Positions 25,613 through 35,388 are shown, counted from the first letter of the stretch. The stretch: DNA of 64,000 nt from an uncultured Flavobacteriaceae bacterium (GCA_943789465.1 CALSUF010000004.1:62001-126000), one strand, 5' to 3'. Notes: generated from the sequence alone by a model not told the origin. Numbers and translations: made by a program.

Positions 25613-26909
25613 ATGGCCAGTAATTTTATTGAAGTTTTGCGTTGGAGAGGAATGATACATGATGTGATGCCTGGAGCAGAAGACCATTTGCTAGAGCAAA
25701 TGAGAAGTGCCTATGTAGGTTTTGACCCCACAGCCGATTCTTTACACATTGGAAATCTTGTACCGATTATGCTATTGGCACACTACCAACAATGTGGTCA
25801 CAAGCCCTTTGCATTGGTGGGAGGAGCTACTGGAATGATTGGAGACCCTTCAGGGAAATCTACCGAACGAAACTTCTTAGACGAAAAAACACTGCGTCAC
25901 AACCAAGAAGCCATAAAAAAACAACTCGCTCATTTTTTAGATTTTGATAACGGTGAAAAAAATGCCGCCGTCCTAGTTAATAATTATGATTGGATGAAAG
26001 ATTTTTCCTTTTTAGATTTTATTAGAGATGTGGGGAAGCACATTACTGTCAACTATATGATGGCCAAAGATTCTGTTAAAAATAGAATTTCTGCAGAAAG
26101 TTCTGACGGTATGAGTTTTACGGAGTTTACCTATCAACTGGTACAAGGCTATGATTTCCTTCATTTATTTAAAGCACACGACTGTACCATTCAGATGGGT
26201 GGAAGCGATCAATGGGGAAATATCACCACAGGAACAGAACTCATCAGACGAGTTGGAAATGGAAAAGGATTTGCTATTACGTGTCCACTAATTACAAAAT
26301 CAGATGGTTCTAAATTTGGAAAAAGTGAAGGTGGAAATGTATGGTTAGATGCCAAGCGAACTCTCGCCATATAAATTCTATCAATATTGGTTAAACTCTA
26401 GTGATGAAGATGCCGAAAAATACATTAAAATATTTACGTTTTTAGAAGAACAAGAGATCAAATCTCTAGTAGAAACGCATACAGAACAACCGCATTTAAG
26501 ACAACTCCAAAAACGACTGGCACAAGAAATCACCACTATGGTGCACAGTCAGGCTGATTTTGAAAATGCCGAAAAAGCATCCACTATTTTATACAGTAAA
26601 TCGTTCAAAGCTGACATTCAAACTTTGGATGAAGCTACTTTTTTAGATGTTTTTGAAGGCGTACCAACTGCTGAGGTTTCAAAATCGCTTTTAGAATCTG
26701 GATTGGATATGATCGCTGCACTTTCAGCAGAAACCAATTTTTTAGCCTCCAATGGCGAAGCACGACGTGCGTTAAAAGAAAACTCAATTTCGGTAAATAA
26801 AGAAAAAGTAGGGGAGAGCTATAAAATTTCAAGCACTGACTTGATTAATGATACCTATGTAATTATCAATCGAGGGAAGCGAAGCACCTTTATTATTCGA
26901 GTGGTTTAA
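25613..26909 (+). CDS. tyrS: Tyrosyl-tRNA synthetase, frame broken by one extra base
   Basis: The first frame (25613-26374) encodes the class I catalytic domain: [15 protein letters not shown] (HIGH variant), [24 protein letters not shown] and SKFGKS (KMSKS variant). It stops at 26374. The next frame continues without loss of sequence from [11 protein letters not shown] to the C-terminal S4-like RNA-binding domain ([17 protein letters not shown]), ending at 26909. Removing one base near 26363 (ACTCTCG to ACTTCG) restores ...[14 protein letters not shown]. The restored protein would be about 431 aa, full length. The enzyme charges tRNA-Tyr and is essential unless a second tyrS exists, so an assembly or base-calling error is likely. 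Confidence 0.92.
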
Positions 26910-27886
26910 AGCACCATCAAATTACAGCCTCTAATATCGGACTGGTCAAAGCGTCCTAAAATTTCAAAAGTTCCATCGGGTTTGATTTTTCCTAAATCTT
27001 GCGTAGCAATAAACGCACAGGAATTGATGTTTGCCAAGTCAACGATATTCACACCTCCAGATTTTCCAGTCGGCTGAATACTAAGCGCATCTTCTGGATC
27101 TCTTGTCAGGATTTTCATCCAAGGGGGAGTTTCAAAAACACCTTTTCCTTTAGAGTAGGCTTGCGACAATAACTCCGTCATCCCGTATTCGCTATGAATG
27201 GTATCCACGCCAAACCCCTGTTTCAAAAGTGCATGCAACTCCGATTTTACAAGCTCTTTTCGTCGACCTTTCATGCCGCCTGTTTCCATAACAATACTGT
27301 GTTTTAAGTTGAATGAATGTGTCTCAATCAAATCCAACAACGCATAAGAAACGCCAATAAGCAAGGTTTTTTGACCTTTAGCCTCGAGGCTGATGATCGT
27401 ATTTTTCAAGGCCTCTAAATCGTGCAAATAAAATCCACTTTCAGCATGTTTGGACTGTGCGATCATATCATTTGCCATATAGACCAAAGACGAACCTTCT
27501 CGCTCTAAATAAGAAGGTAGCAAAGCCAAAACCGTATAGTCTTCGATGTTTCCATAAAAGGATGCAAATCCATTTCTAAAACTTTGTTTATAAACTTCTA
27601 AATCACACACATGGTGCTTGCTCACGATGCTGCCTGTGGTTCCGCTGCTTGTAAAAGTGGCTTCGACAGGTTTGTTAGTCGATACTATAGTGCGAGTTTT
27701 AAAAAACTCAATTGGTAAAAATGGAATTTGCTCTATAGTATGGATGTCGCTCGGATGTTTGTAGAGCAAATCACAAAACGAACGGTACACAGTATTGTAT
27801 TCAAATTGATGTTTGAACACGGCTAAAGCAACGGCTTTAAAATCGGCTTCGGATTGGATATTGAAAATTGAATTTTTGATGTTCAT
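26906..27886 (-). CDS. LuxE-like acyl-protein synthetase/AMP-binding family protein
   Basis: 326 aa from the ATG at 27886 (MNIKNSIFNI); another ATG lies 6 bp upstream. FTSSGTTGS near residue 87 is the ATP/AMP-binding loop of the acyl-adenylate family, and IHSEYGMTELLSQAYS and ILGRFDQSDIRGCNLM are the later signatures. The family activates a carboxylic acid as acyl-AMP, as in LuxE; in Bacteroidetes the members are usually uncharacterised. It converges on tyrS with a 4-bp overlap of the stops. Confidence 0.8.
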   Translation of the reverse strand: MNIKNSIFNIQSEADFKAVALAVFKHQFEYNTVYRSFCDLLYKHPSDIHTIEQIPFLPIEFFKTRTIVSTNKPVEATFTSSGTTGSIVSKHHVCDLEVYKQSFRNGFASFYGNIEDYTVLALLPSYLEREGSSLVYMANDMIAQSKHAESGFYLHDLEALKNTIISLEAKGQKTLLIGVSYALLDLIETHSFNLKHSIVMETGGMKGRRKELVKSELHALLKQGFGVDTIHSEYGMTELLSQAYSKGKGVFETPPWMKILTRDPEDALSIQPTGKSGGVNIVDLANINSCAFIATQDLGKIKPDGTFEILGRFDQSDIRGCNLMVL

Positions 27887-27921
27887 GTACATAATATTCC
27901 AATACAAAAGTAGCTAAAAAT

Positions 27922-27955
27922 AAAAAGAGCGTTGTCAACTAACAACGCTCTTTTT
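27922..27955. terminator. Terminator with 14-bp stem (T9SS gene at 27975)
   Basis: AAAAAGAGCGTTGT and ACAACGCTCTTTTT flank a 6-base loop. It lies 19 bp after the reverse-strand stop at 27975. The stem core AAAGAGCGTTG is the same as in the terminator at 29873-29902. Confidence 0.85.
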
Positions 27956-27974
27956 AAGGAATTTAAAAAATGGA

Positions 27975-29688
27975 TTATTGGACAATCAATTTTTTAGTGG
28001 TTGTTGTTGTACCTTGTTTGAGTTTTATAATGTAGATCCCTGTATTAAGGCTTGATACATTTAAGCGCCCATTCATTACAAAGTCATTAAGGACCTGCTT
28101 CCCAAGAACATCAAATACTTGTGCTTTAATTGCACCTGTTTTATTTGAGATGATGTTGACAAAACCACCATTGGAGGGGTTTGGGTATAGGTTGAATGAG
28201 CTTAAATCCTTTGAGGTTGCTGATAATGAACTCGGAACAACATCCGTCCAAGTCGCACCAATTCTTAGCTCATCCATAACAATTGAAGGAGTTTCCGTTG
28301 CTGAATCCTGTCGAATTAAAAACTGATTTAATGTGTTACTAGTAAAAGTTGAAGCTTCAGTAATATCAGCAGTTGGAGCAGTTGTATTTCCTTTATTTAT
28401 CCACGCACTAACAGAGTTGTTGTCGAGATCATAATTAAATACGACAAAGATAGTTTCATTCAACGCATAATCAGTTGTAGGAGCGTGTATTTGAGTCAAA
28501 GTACCTCCACTACTGATTCCAATTCTATAGCTAGTTGCGCTTGTTGGTGAAATCCAAAGCCTAGAAATATAATCTCCGTTATTGTTTCTTAACACACCAA
28601 AATACCCATTGACTGCTGAGGCGTCTAATGCGGATACTTTAAGCATAAAAGAAGCATATAGCGTACCACTACTCGTAGGAGTAAAATTTAGAACAGGATC
28701 TTTTCCTCCGCCATCAAATGAAATTGAATTTCCAGTACCAGCTAAGCCAGAATAAGAGAGATTACCAGATTCTATTAATATTTCATCGCCTGTAAAGTAG
28801 TTTGTCCAGGCACCCTGATCCCCTAAGTTTTCTGCGGCCGTATATGTAGAAACTTTCTGTTGTTGGAAGTGTTTGGATTTGATAAGTAGTAAACGTTGAG
28901 GTTGCAGTTAATGGAGTTGAAAGAGGTGCATTACTATTGTCCACAAGATCTACGGTTACGGTGTGAGATCCATAAGATAGTCCAGTTAAAGAAATAGGAT
29001 CTGTGTCATATTTACTAATACTAGTGCCGCCATCAACCGAGTAATTAATATGTCCATCACCAGTACCATTAGCGACATTAAAATTTTGAATACTTAAAGT
29101 AACATCCACATTTGGACCAGCAACATTATCCCCAGATCCTGGAGATATAATGGATAAAGCAGGGTTCGCTACCGATTCTTTAAATACTGAAAAGTCATCC
29201 CAATAAATGACTGCGCCAGAGTAAGTTCTGACTTCAAAATAAAAGCCATCCGCTGTTGCTGGAGCAGTTATTGTTGTCGTATATTGTGTCCATGCTCCGC
29301 CGTTGTTGCTTAAATAAGCATTATTTGGACCTCGTAATTCATTTGCATTGTCAGTTATATTTGAACCAGAAGCTTGCCAGTAACTCCAAATTCTAGCACT
29401 AGTAGCATCTCCAGAAGCAACTTTGTACCAAAGTGAAATTGTGTAAGATGAACCAGGAATTATACCAGTAATCGTTTGTGCAATATCTTTTGTTCCACCC
29501 GTATGCTTAGCGGAATTTGCACCTCCATGAACTTCTGTTGTTTCTTGTTCCGTACTTTCTGCTTTTGAATAACTTGTTGGCGTGGTAGCATTGTCCCAAG
29601 ATTCAAAATTACCATTAAGCATTATTTCCTGCCCAAAAGACAGCGTTGTTATTGTAAGCGATAAAATTAAAACGTAAAGTTTTTTCAT
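27975..29688 (-). CDS. T9SS-tail secreted protein with carbohydrate-binding-type domain, frame broken once
   Basis: The upstream frame (29688-28783) has a signal peptide (MKKLYVLILSLTITTLSFGQ), a CBM/galactose-binding-like beta-sandwich (FESWDNATTP, YTISLWYKVASGD, DGFYFEVRTYSG, ~residues 20-165) and an Ig-like domain. It leaves frame at 28848-28851. With one base removed there, the sequence continues in frame as TYTAAENLGDQGAWTNY to a second domain and the T9SS tail (LYPNPSNGGFVNI, VLGKQVL, LNTGIYIIKL) ending at 27975. The restored length is about 571 aa. A cell-surface or secreted polysaccharide-binding role is inferred. Confidence 0.85.
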
Positions 29689-29872
29689 GATTATAGATTT
29701 GGGGGTTTGCCCAAATGTATAATATTTTTATGAAATTTCAAGAGCTTTAATAGTTTATTAACAGTTTATTACCAGCGACTTAGGGTGTTAAAGTGCCATT
29801 GAGTTGAGGCAGTTAAATACAGTGTTTAGAGTATTTTTAAAATGTTAAAACAAGAAAAATAACTGAAAATTA

Positions 29873-29902
29873 AAAGAGCGTTGCCATTTGGCAACGCTCT
29901 TT
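29873..29902. terminator. Terminator with 13-bp stem (T9SS gene at 29925)
   Basis: AAAGAGCGTTGCC and GGCAACGCTCTTT enclose the loop ATTT. It follows the reverse-strand stop at 29925 by 22 bp and shares its stem core with the terminator at 27922-27955. Confidence 0.85.
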
Positions 29903-29924
29903 AAAAATATTTAAAAAATGTAGA

Positions 29925-31691
29925 TTACTGAATAATCAATTTTTTAGTAGTTGTAGCAGCCCCTTGTGTCAGCTTCACAATATAAACTCCTGTGTTAAGT
30001 GTTGATACATTTAAGCGATCATTAGAAACCGCTGCATTGATCACTTGCTTTCCAAGAATATCAAATACAGTAGCTTGTAGCGTTTCCGATCCAGTTGAAG
30101 TGATGTTTACAAAACCACTTTTTGCTGGGTTAGGTGAGATACTAAATTCTAAAAGATTAAATTGCCCAGTCGTTAATGTTATATCTGCTAAACTTCTTAC
30201 ATACAACTGTGAAGTTCCATTATATTCACCACTTACTCCAGACACACTTGGCAATTGAGTGGAAGGAATTATTTCACCAATATAATCCGCTCCGTAAAAA
30301 TCGGTACGCATAATAGAATTGTTAGTTCCATCTGTTAATGTATAGTTCGTTCCAGTTGAAAAAGTAGCAGTCCCGTCACCTTCAGCAAAACTTACATTCA
30401 ACAATTCAATATACTCAGATTCGTAATCATCTGGACTTGCGTTAAAATCTGTAATTGTTACCGTTTGTGCGACAACAGCATTGCCAGAAGAATCAATTAC
30501 ACCAGAGTCTTCTGTTGGGATAAACCTCAACACCCCGTTAGATATGACGCTGTATCCTTTTAATCCGCTAACCATGTCACCTACTGCGTAAGTAGTTGTG
30601 ATAATTCCATCTTCGTCATAAATTAAAACCCCAGAAATGGCACCGTCTTGAAACCATTTTCTGCTTCTAAAACCGTCGGTATGAGTTAATAATGATGAAC
30701 CGGTTATTTCGTAAAAACTTCCTGCACCATTATTATCTACATCGGCTCTAAGAGCAGTGATGTCTGCAACTTGTGTTAAATTTCCAATACTAAAAGAAAT
30801 ATCATCAGAGGCAACTGTAGATCCTCCGTCAACTAAATTAACCGTAACATTGTACGTAGTGCCGTCAGTGGTAGGAATTGCAAATGGGCTTGTCGCATTG
30901 TTAGTTGTTGTTCCGTTCACAATTACGTCAACAGTTTCACTCCCAGATGAATTAGTTGTAACCCATTCAACATTCACACTTGTAGTACCAGGAGCAATTA
31001 CTGAACCGTTTGAAGGATTAGAAACACTAATAGTTGATGATGGGTTATATCCATCTATAATTCTAATATTATCAACTGAAATATCTTCATCGCCTGAGCC
31101 TAAGTTCTCAAAAACTAAACGAATGTCAATGGAGTTCCCAGTTCCTAAGGAAGTTGTAAACTCAGTGAATATTGGGGTAAGTTCTTGTCCGTCTCCGATT
31201 CCATTCAAATCAGTATCCTGAGAAGGCGTAGAAATATTAAATCCTGTAGTTTCTGTAGTTGCAAACTGAAATATTTTAGTAAAACTACCTGAATTATCAT
31301 AATCAACTTCAACATAAAATAAATCACCTCCATCCCAATCAAAATTACTGTCAGAAGGCGCATCTTCTGCTAATAGTATAGCTAAGGAAAGATTAGAGTA
31401 TGTTGAGATGTCGATGTCTTGAAACAATAAAGTTTGTGTTGCTAAGGTACAAGGTGCACCATCTGTATCCATTGCAGCAAAGAAAAAAATTCCATCTTGA
31501 CCAGATACAGAGTATGAGCTAGAGATGTCGGTGCCATCAGTTATTGTGAAAAAGTCTCCAGAACCATCATTACAGGTTTCAGATGGTGTTCCAGAGTTTC
31601 CTGTTTCAAAGGACTCTTGAAAAACTACAGTTTGTCCAAAAGACAAGCTCGAGATTGTAAGTGTTAAAAGTAAAATGTAAATTTTTTTCAT
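29925..31691 (-). CDS. T9SS-tail secreted protein with OB-fold/DUF5689-like domain
   Basis: 588 aa from the ATG at 31691 (MKKIYILLLTLTISSLSFGQ signal peptide); the frame is open 36 bp further upstream. Residues ~20-205 form a beta-sandwich rich in Asp (FDWDGGDLFYVEVD, DTDLNGIGDGQE), then an Ig-like domain, then an OB-fold/DUF5689-like region (ITALRADVDNNGAG, YESEYIELLNVSFAEGDG), and a T9SS tail (EFSISPNPAKSGFVNI, LNTGVYIVKL). Its tail is close to that of the neighbour at 27975, so the two may be partial paralogues. Surface or extracellular location is firm; the activity is unknown. Confidence 0.85.
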   Translation of the reverse strand: MKKIYILLLTLTISSLSFGQTVVFQESFETGNSGTPSETCNDGSGDFFTITDGTDISSSYSVSGQDGIFFFAAMDTDGAPCTLATQTLLFQDIDISTYSNLSLAILLAEDAPSDSNFDWDGGDLFYVEVDYDNSGSFTKIFQFATTETTGFNISTPSQDTDLNGIGDGQELTPIFTEFTTSLGTGNSIDIRLVFENLGSGDEDISVDNIRIIDGYNPSSTISVSNPSNGSVIAPGTTSVNVEWVTTNSSGSETVDVIVNGTTTNNATSPFAIPTTDGTTYNVTVNLVDGGSTVASDDISFSIGNLTQVADITALRADVDNNGAGSFYEITGSSLLTHTDGFRSRKWFQDGAISGVLIYDEDGIITTTYAVGDMVSGLKGYSVISNGVLRFIPTEDSGVIDSSGNAVVAQTVTITDFNASPDDYESEYIELLNVSFAEGDGTATFSTGTNYTLTDGTNNSIMRTDFYGADYIGEIIPSTQLPSVSGVSGEYNGTSQLYVRSLADITLTTGQFNLLEFSISPNPAKSGFVNITSTGSETLQATVFDILGKQVINAAVSNDRLNVSTLNTGVYIVKLTQGAATTTKKLIIQ

Positions 31692-31916
31692 AGTAAAAAT
31701 ATTTTTGATTAATTTTTGTTCATCCAAATATATAAAAAACTAAACAATCTTTAATCGATATAATGATTACTTAATAATTTATTATCAACAGTTTGTGAGA
31801 TTCTCGGTTTGTTACAGTAATATTACCATGTTGTTATTTTAATGTTATTAAAGTTATTTGTTTCGCTACGGTATTTAATTTTTCTATCTTTATAAAAATT
31901 ATGACACTTTAAAAAA

Positions 31917-32606
31917 ATGAGTAACGATTCTATAAAAATTCTATTAGTTGACGATGAACCGGATATCTTAGAGATTTTAAGTTATAATTTGTCGGCTGAA
32001 GGCTATTTGATATCAACAGCTTCCAATGGATTAGAAGCCGTTAAAAAAGCCAAAAAACAACAACCACATCTCATTATTATGGACGTGATGATGCCCGAAA
32101 TGGATGGCATCGAAGCTTGTGAAAAAATCCGAAACCTTCCTGAATTAAAAGATACAGTCATCACTTTTCTTACCGCTCGTGGCGAAGATTATTCTCAAGT
32201 CGCAGGATTTGAAGCAGGTGCCGATGATTACATTACCAAGCCTATCAAACCAAAAGTATTGGTCAGCAAAATCAAATCCTTACTCAGACGTTTGAATGAT
32301 GCGTCATCCACTGTAAATTCTGAAGTGATACACATAGGCGAATTAACCATAGACAGAGAGGCTTATAAAATTATATCCAAAGGCATTGAAATTGTATTGC
32401 CACGAAAAGAATTTGAATTGTTATCTTTGCTCGCATCCAAACCTGGGAAAGTTTTTAAAAGAGATGAAATCCTCGATAAAGTATGGGGGAATGAAGTCGT
32501 TGTTGGCGGTCGAACCATTGATGTGCACATCCGAAAATTGCGCGAAAAAATTGGTGATGATTCGTTTAAAACAATCAAAGGAGTAGGGTATAAGTTTCAA
32601 TCTTGA
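31917..32606 (+). CDS. OmpR/PhoB-family response regulator
   Basis: 229 aa. The receiver domain (residues ~5-120) has the acidic pocket LLVDDEPD, phosphoacceptor Asp in LIIMDVMMPEMDG, FLTARGE and DDYITKPIKP. A winged-helix DNA-binding domain (~130-228) follows, with LPRKEFELLSLLASKPGKVF and GRTIDVHIRKLREK. The stop overlaps the ATG of the sensor kinase by 1 bp (TGATG). It resembles flavobacterial PhoB/PhoP-type regulators; the stimulus is not evident. Confidence 0.93.
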   Translation: MSNDSIKILLVDDEPDILEILSYNLSAEGYLISTASNGLEAVKKAKKQQPHLIIMDVMMPEMDGIEACEKIRNLPELKDTVITFLTARGEDYSQVAGFEAGADDYITKPIKPKVLVSKIKSLLRRLNDASSTVNSEVIHIGELTIDREAYKIISKGIEIVLPRKEFELLSLLASKPGKVFKRDEILDKVWGNEVVVGGRTIDVHIRKLREKIGDDSFKTIKGVGYKFQS

Positions 32607-33653
32607 TGGATAAAAAAATAAAAAACTCCCATACATTTTCTATACTAACAGCGTTTTTTATAACAATTATACAAACGCTCTTATTGGCAGTTTTTTTATT
32701 TAGCTTTTCTCAAGTAGAAGCATCCTTTCTTTTATTCTGGTTCCTCTGTTCGTTCATGCTTACTTATTTTATTCTCCATTTACGACTGGAAACCTATGTC
32801 TTTAATAGCATCAAAAATATTTACAAAGATTTAACCCTTTTAGATGCTGCTTCTTTTAACAACAGTCCAATCACCACAGATATGGAAAGTTTATCCAAAG
32901 AAATTGATACTTATGCCAAAAATAAAAAACTAGAGTTAGAGGCTTTAAAAATTCGAGAAGAGTACCGAAAAGAGTTTATAGGCAATGTGTCTCACGAGTT
33001 AAAAACCCCACTTTTTACAGTACAAGGGTATATATCCACGCTGATTGATGGCGCTGCCGACGATCCACAAATTAGAGATAAATATCTAAAACGTGCCGAT
33101 AAAGGCATCGACCGATTGACTTATATAGTGAAGGATTTAGACATGATTACCAAACTTGAAGTGGGCGATGCCAACCTCACTCTTGAAACGTTTAACATCA
33201 TAGAATGCATCACCAATGTGTTTGATTTGCTCGAAATTAAAGCAGAGAAAAAAAACATCTCTTTATTATTAGATAAAGACTATCCAACTCCTCTTATGGT
33301 TACTGCCGATCGCCAACGCATTCAACAAGTACTGACCAACTTGGTAGTAAATTCTATTAAATATGGCCATCAAAATGGCACCACCGAAATTAGTGTAGAA
33401 GATTTAAAGTCTGATAAATTGATTGTTCGAGTGACCGATAACGGCGAAGGCGTAGAAAGCAGTCATTTGACACGTTTGTTTGAACGTTTTTATAGAGTCG
33501 ATAAAAGCGGATCTAGAGAAGAAGGCGGCTCGGGTCTTGGCTCTGTCCATCGTCAAACATATCATTGAGGCACATGAGGAAAAAATTTATGTGGAGAGTA
33601 AATTAGGCATTGGAAGTGAATTCTCTTTTACACTTCAAAAACAAAACCAGTAA
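32606..33653 (+). CDS. PhoR-like sensor histidine kinase, frame broken once near the 3' end
   Basis: Start ATG at 32606. Two N-terminal TM helices (~10-32 and ~38-60) without a HAMP domain are followed by the HisKA box FIGNVSHELKTPLFTVQGYI (~residue 130) and the HATPase domain (LTNLVVNSIKYG, VTDNGEGV, LFERFYRVDKSGSREEGGSGLG). The frame then goes to SVHRQTYH and stops at 33568. Removing one base near 33543 restores GLGLSIVKHIIEAHEE and continues to TAA at 33651, giving about 349 aa. The lost part is the G2 end of the ATP lid, so the reading as given would be inactive. It is the partner of the preceding response regulator. Confidence 0.9.
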
Positions 33654-33693
33654 TCCAGATTACTTTCCGTATTTTTGCCAAAAATGAACACAA

Positions 33694-34369
33694 GTGGGCA
33701 GTAAAAACAAACTCAAACGATTTAATGAAAACGATACATTTCACAATGTGTTTCAACCCAAACGCGAAGACTTAGTCGATGCCGTGTATCCGCTCAAAGG
33801 ACAATGGAATCAACAGTTTTTTAAAAACAACAACCCGTTGGTTTTAGAACTTGGGTGCGGAAAAGGGGAATATACTGTTGGTCTTGCCGAACGGTATCCC
33901 AATAAAAATTTCATAGGAATCGATATCAAAGGGGCCCGATTCTGGAGAGGTGCCAAAACCGCCATTGAAAATGAATTGCCTAATGTGGCATTTATTCGTG
34001 CGCAGATAGAACTCATAGAAGAACTGTTTGCTGCTAATGAGGTTGATGAAATTTGGATTACATTTCCTGACCCTCAAATAAAATACAAGCGTACCAAACA
34101 CAGAATGACCAACGATGCGTTTTTGAAACGTTACAAAAACATCCTCAACGCTGACGGCATCATGCACCTGAAAACAGACAGTGAATTCATGCATGGCTAT
34201 ACCTTTGGGACTTTTGCATGGTCAAGGGCACGAGGTCCAATATGCCAACCACGATGTGTACCGCCAAGAAGGCAGCCCCGAAGAAGTGACCGCCATTCAA
34301 ACCTTTTATGAAAACCAGTATTTAGCCACTCAAAAAGCAATTACGTATATTAGATTTAAAATCAACTAA
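33694..34369 (+). CDS. trmB: tRNA (guanine-N7)-methyltransferase, frame broken once
   Basis: The GTG at 33694 opens the typical N-terminus MGSKNKLKRF. LELGCGKGEYTVGLAE binds SAM, and the substrate motif FPDPQIKYKRTKHRMT is intact. After HLKTDSEFMHGYT the frame is lost; removing one T at 34204-34206 restores YTLGLLHGQGHEVQYANHDVY and runs to the TAA at 34367, about 224 aa, the expected length. TrmB makes m7G46 in tRNAs. It lies 40 bp downstream of the kinase gene. Confidence 0.9.
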
Positions 34370-34372
34370 ATT

Positions 34373-35003
34373 TTGGATATATCTATTGTCTTTCTTTTGG
34401 GTCTTTCGTTTGCCTTTGTTGGTGTAATTCCACCTGGAATGCTCAATATGTCAGCAGCTAAAATCAGCCTAAAAGAAGGCCACGTCCGAGGGTTTGTATT
34501 TTCCATTGGAGTCTGTATAATTGTAGGGTTTCAAACCTATTTAGCATTGATATTTGCCAAACACCTAAGCCAACACCCCGATGTGGTGGATGTTCTAAAA
34601 CGGGTTGCATTGGTTCTTTTTATTTTAATTTCAATTTACTTTTTCCTCTTAGCCAAAAGCGATGCAAGTCCCTCAAGAAGTAGATGCTTCCAAAAGTAAA
34701 AAAAGTCGTTTTTTTCAAGGGATATTTATGTCTGCTTTGAATGTGTTTCCGATTCCTTACCAAGCCTATGTAGTAACAACACTGTTATCGTATCAATTAC
34801 TTTCATTGGATAACCTATCTGTTGGGACCTATGTTGCAGGGGCCACTTCAGGTACCTTTATCGCTCTTTATATTTATATATTATTTTTTGATAAAATTAA
34901 AAACTCAAAAATCACATCGCCCAAGCGAATGAATTATAGCATTGGAATTATTACGGCTATTGTATCAATAACGACCTTGGTAAATATCTTGCGAACCCCC
35001 TAA
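34373..35003 (+). CDS. LysE-family exporter, frame broken once
   Basis: TTG start at 34373, 3 bp after trmB. The first frame gives GLSFAFVGVIPPGMLNMSAAKISLKEG and TM helices, the LysE/RhtB pattern, to residue ~95, then drifts to a stop at 34699. The other frame is open only after a stop at 34650, so the shift must lie between about 34653 and 34661; one A fewer in 34655-34658 gives LLAKAMQVPQEVDASK and continues to SALNVFPIPYQAYVV and the stop at 35003. The restored protein of about 209 aa has six TM segments. It probably exports amino acids. Confidence 0.85.
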
Positions 35004-35008
35004 TTTTT

Positions 35009-35335
35009 ATGGCTACAGAACCTCATTTTTTTGATAAATGTTACCAAGTAGCGCGCCAAATTCCTTTGGGGCGCGTCACCAGTTACGGAGCCATTGCCAC
35101 TTATCTAGGAGCTGCTCGTAGTGCCCGAATGGTTGGGTATGCCATGACCGCTTCACACGGAAAAGACGTGCCTGCACACCGCGTGGTGAACCGAAAAGGT
35201 CTTTTGACAGGTAAACACCACTTTGATGGCACAAACCTAATGCAGCAATTATTAGAAAATGAAGGTTTACAGATTGTAGACAACCAAATTCAACAGTTTG
35301 AATCTGTGTTTTGGGACCCAGCCAAAGAACTCTAA
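35009..35335 (+). CDS. Alkyltransferase-like protein (MGMT family without the acceptor Cys)
   Basis: 108 aa, the C-terminal MGMT fold only. The DNA-binding region is intact (IPLGRVTSYGAIATYLG, residues ~18-35; SARMVGYAM with the arginine finger), but the PCHR acceptor motif reads VPAHRVV, so alkyl transfer is impossible. This is the hallmark of ATL proteins, which bind O6-alkylguanine and recruit nucleotide excision repair. The gene is 5 bp downstream of the LysE-family gene. It is not Ada or Ogt. Confidence 0.9.
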   Translation: MATEPHFFDKCYQVARQIPLGRVTSYGAIATYLGAARSARMVGYAMTASHGKDVPAHRVVNRKGLLTGKHHFDGTNLMQQLLENEGLQIVDNQIQQFESVFWDPAKEL

Positions 35336-35388
35336 TTTCTAAGCCCATCATTTCCTAAAATCCACTTCTGTTTTAAAACATTTCACAG

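Noticed and set aside
26349..26909. Separate RNA-binding gene after tyrS
   Set aside because: It is the second half of tyrosyl-tRNA synthetase, with residues continuing directly from the first frame.
34181..34369. Separate small gene (62 codons) inside trmB
   Set aside because: It is the in-frame continuation of TrmB after the +1 shift; its residues match the C-terminus of the enzyme.
26360..34660. Programmed +1 frameshifting as the cause of all five broken genes
   Set aside because: The sites lack a shared slippery sequence and hit unrelated genes in one short stretch; a technical cause is simpler. Left open only as an alternative.
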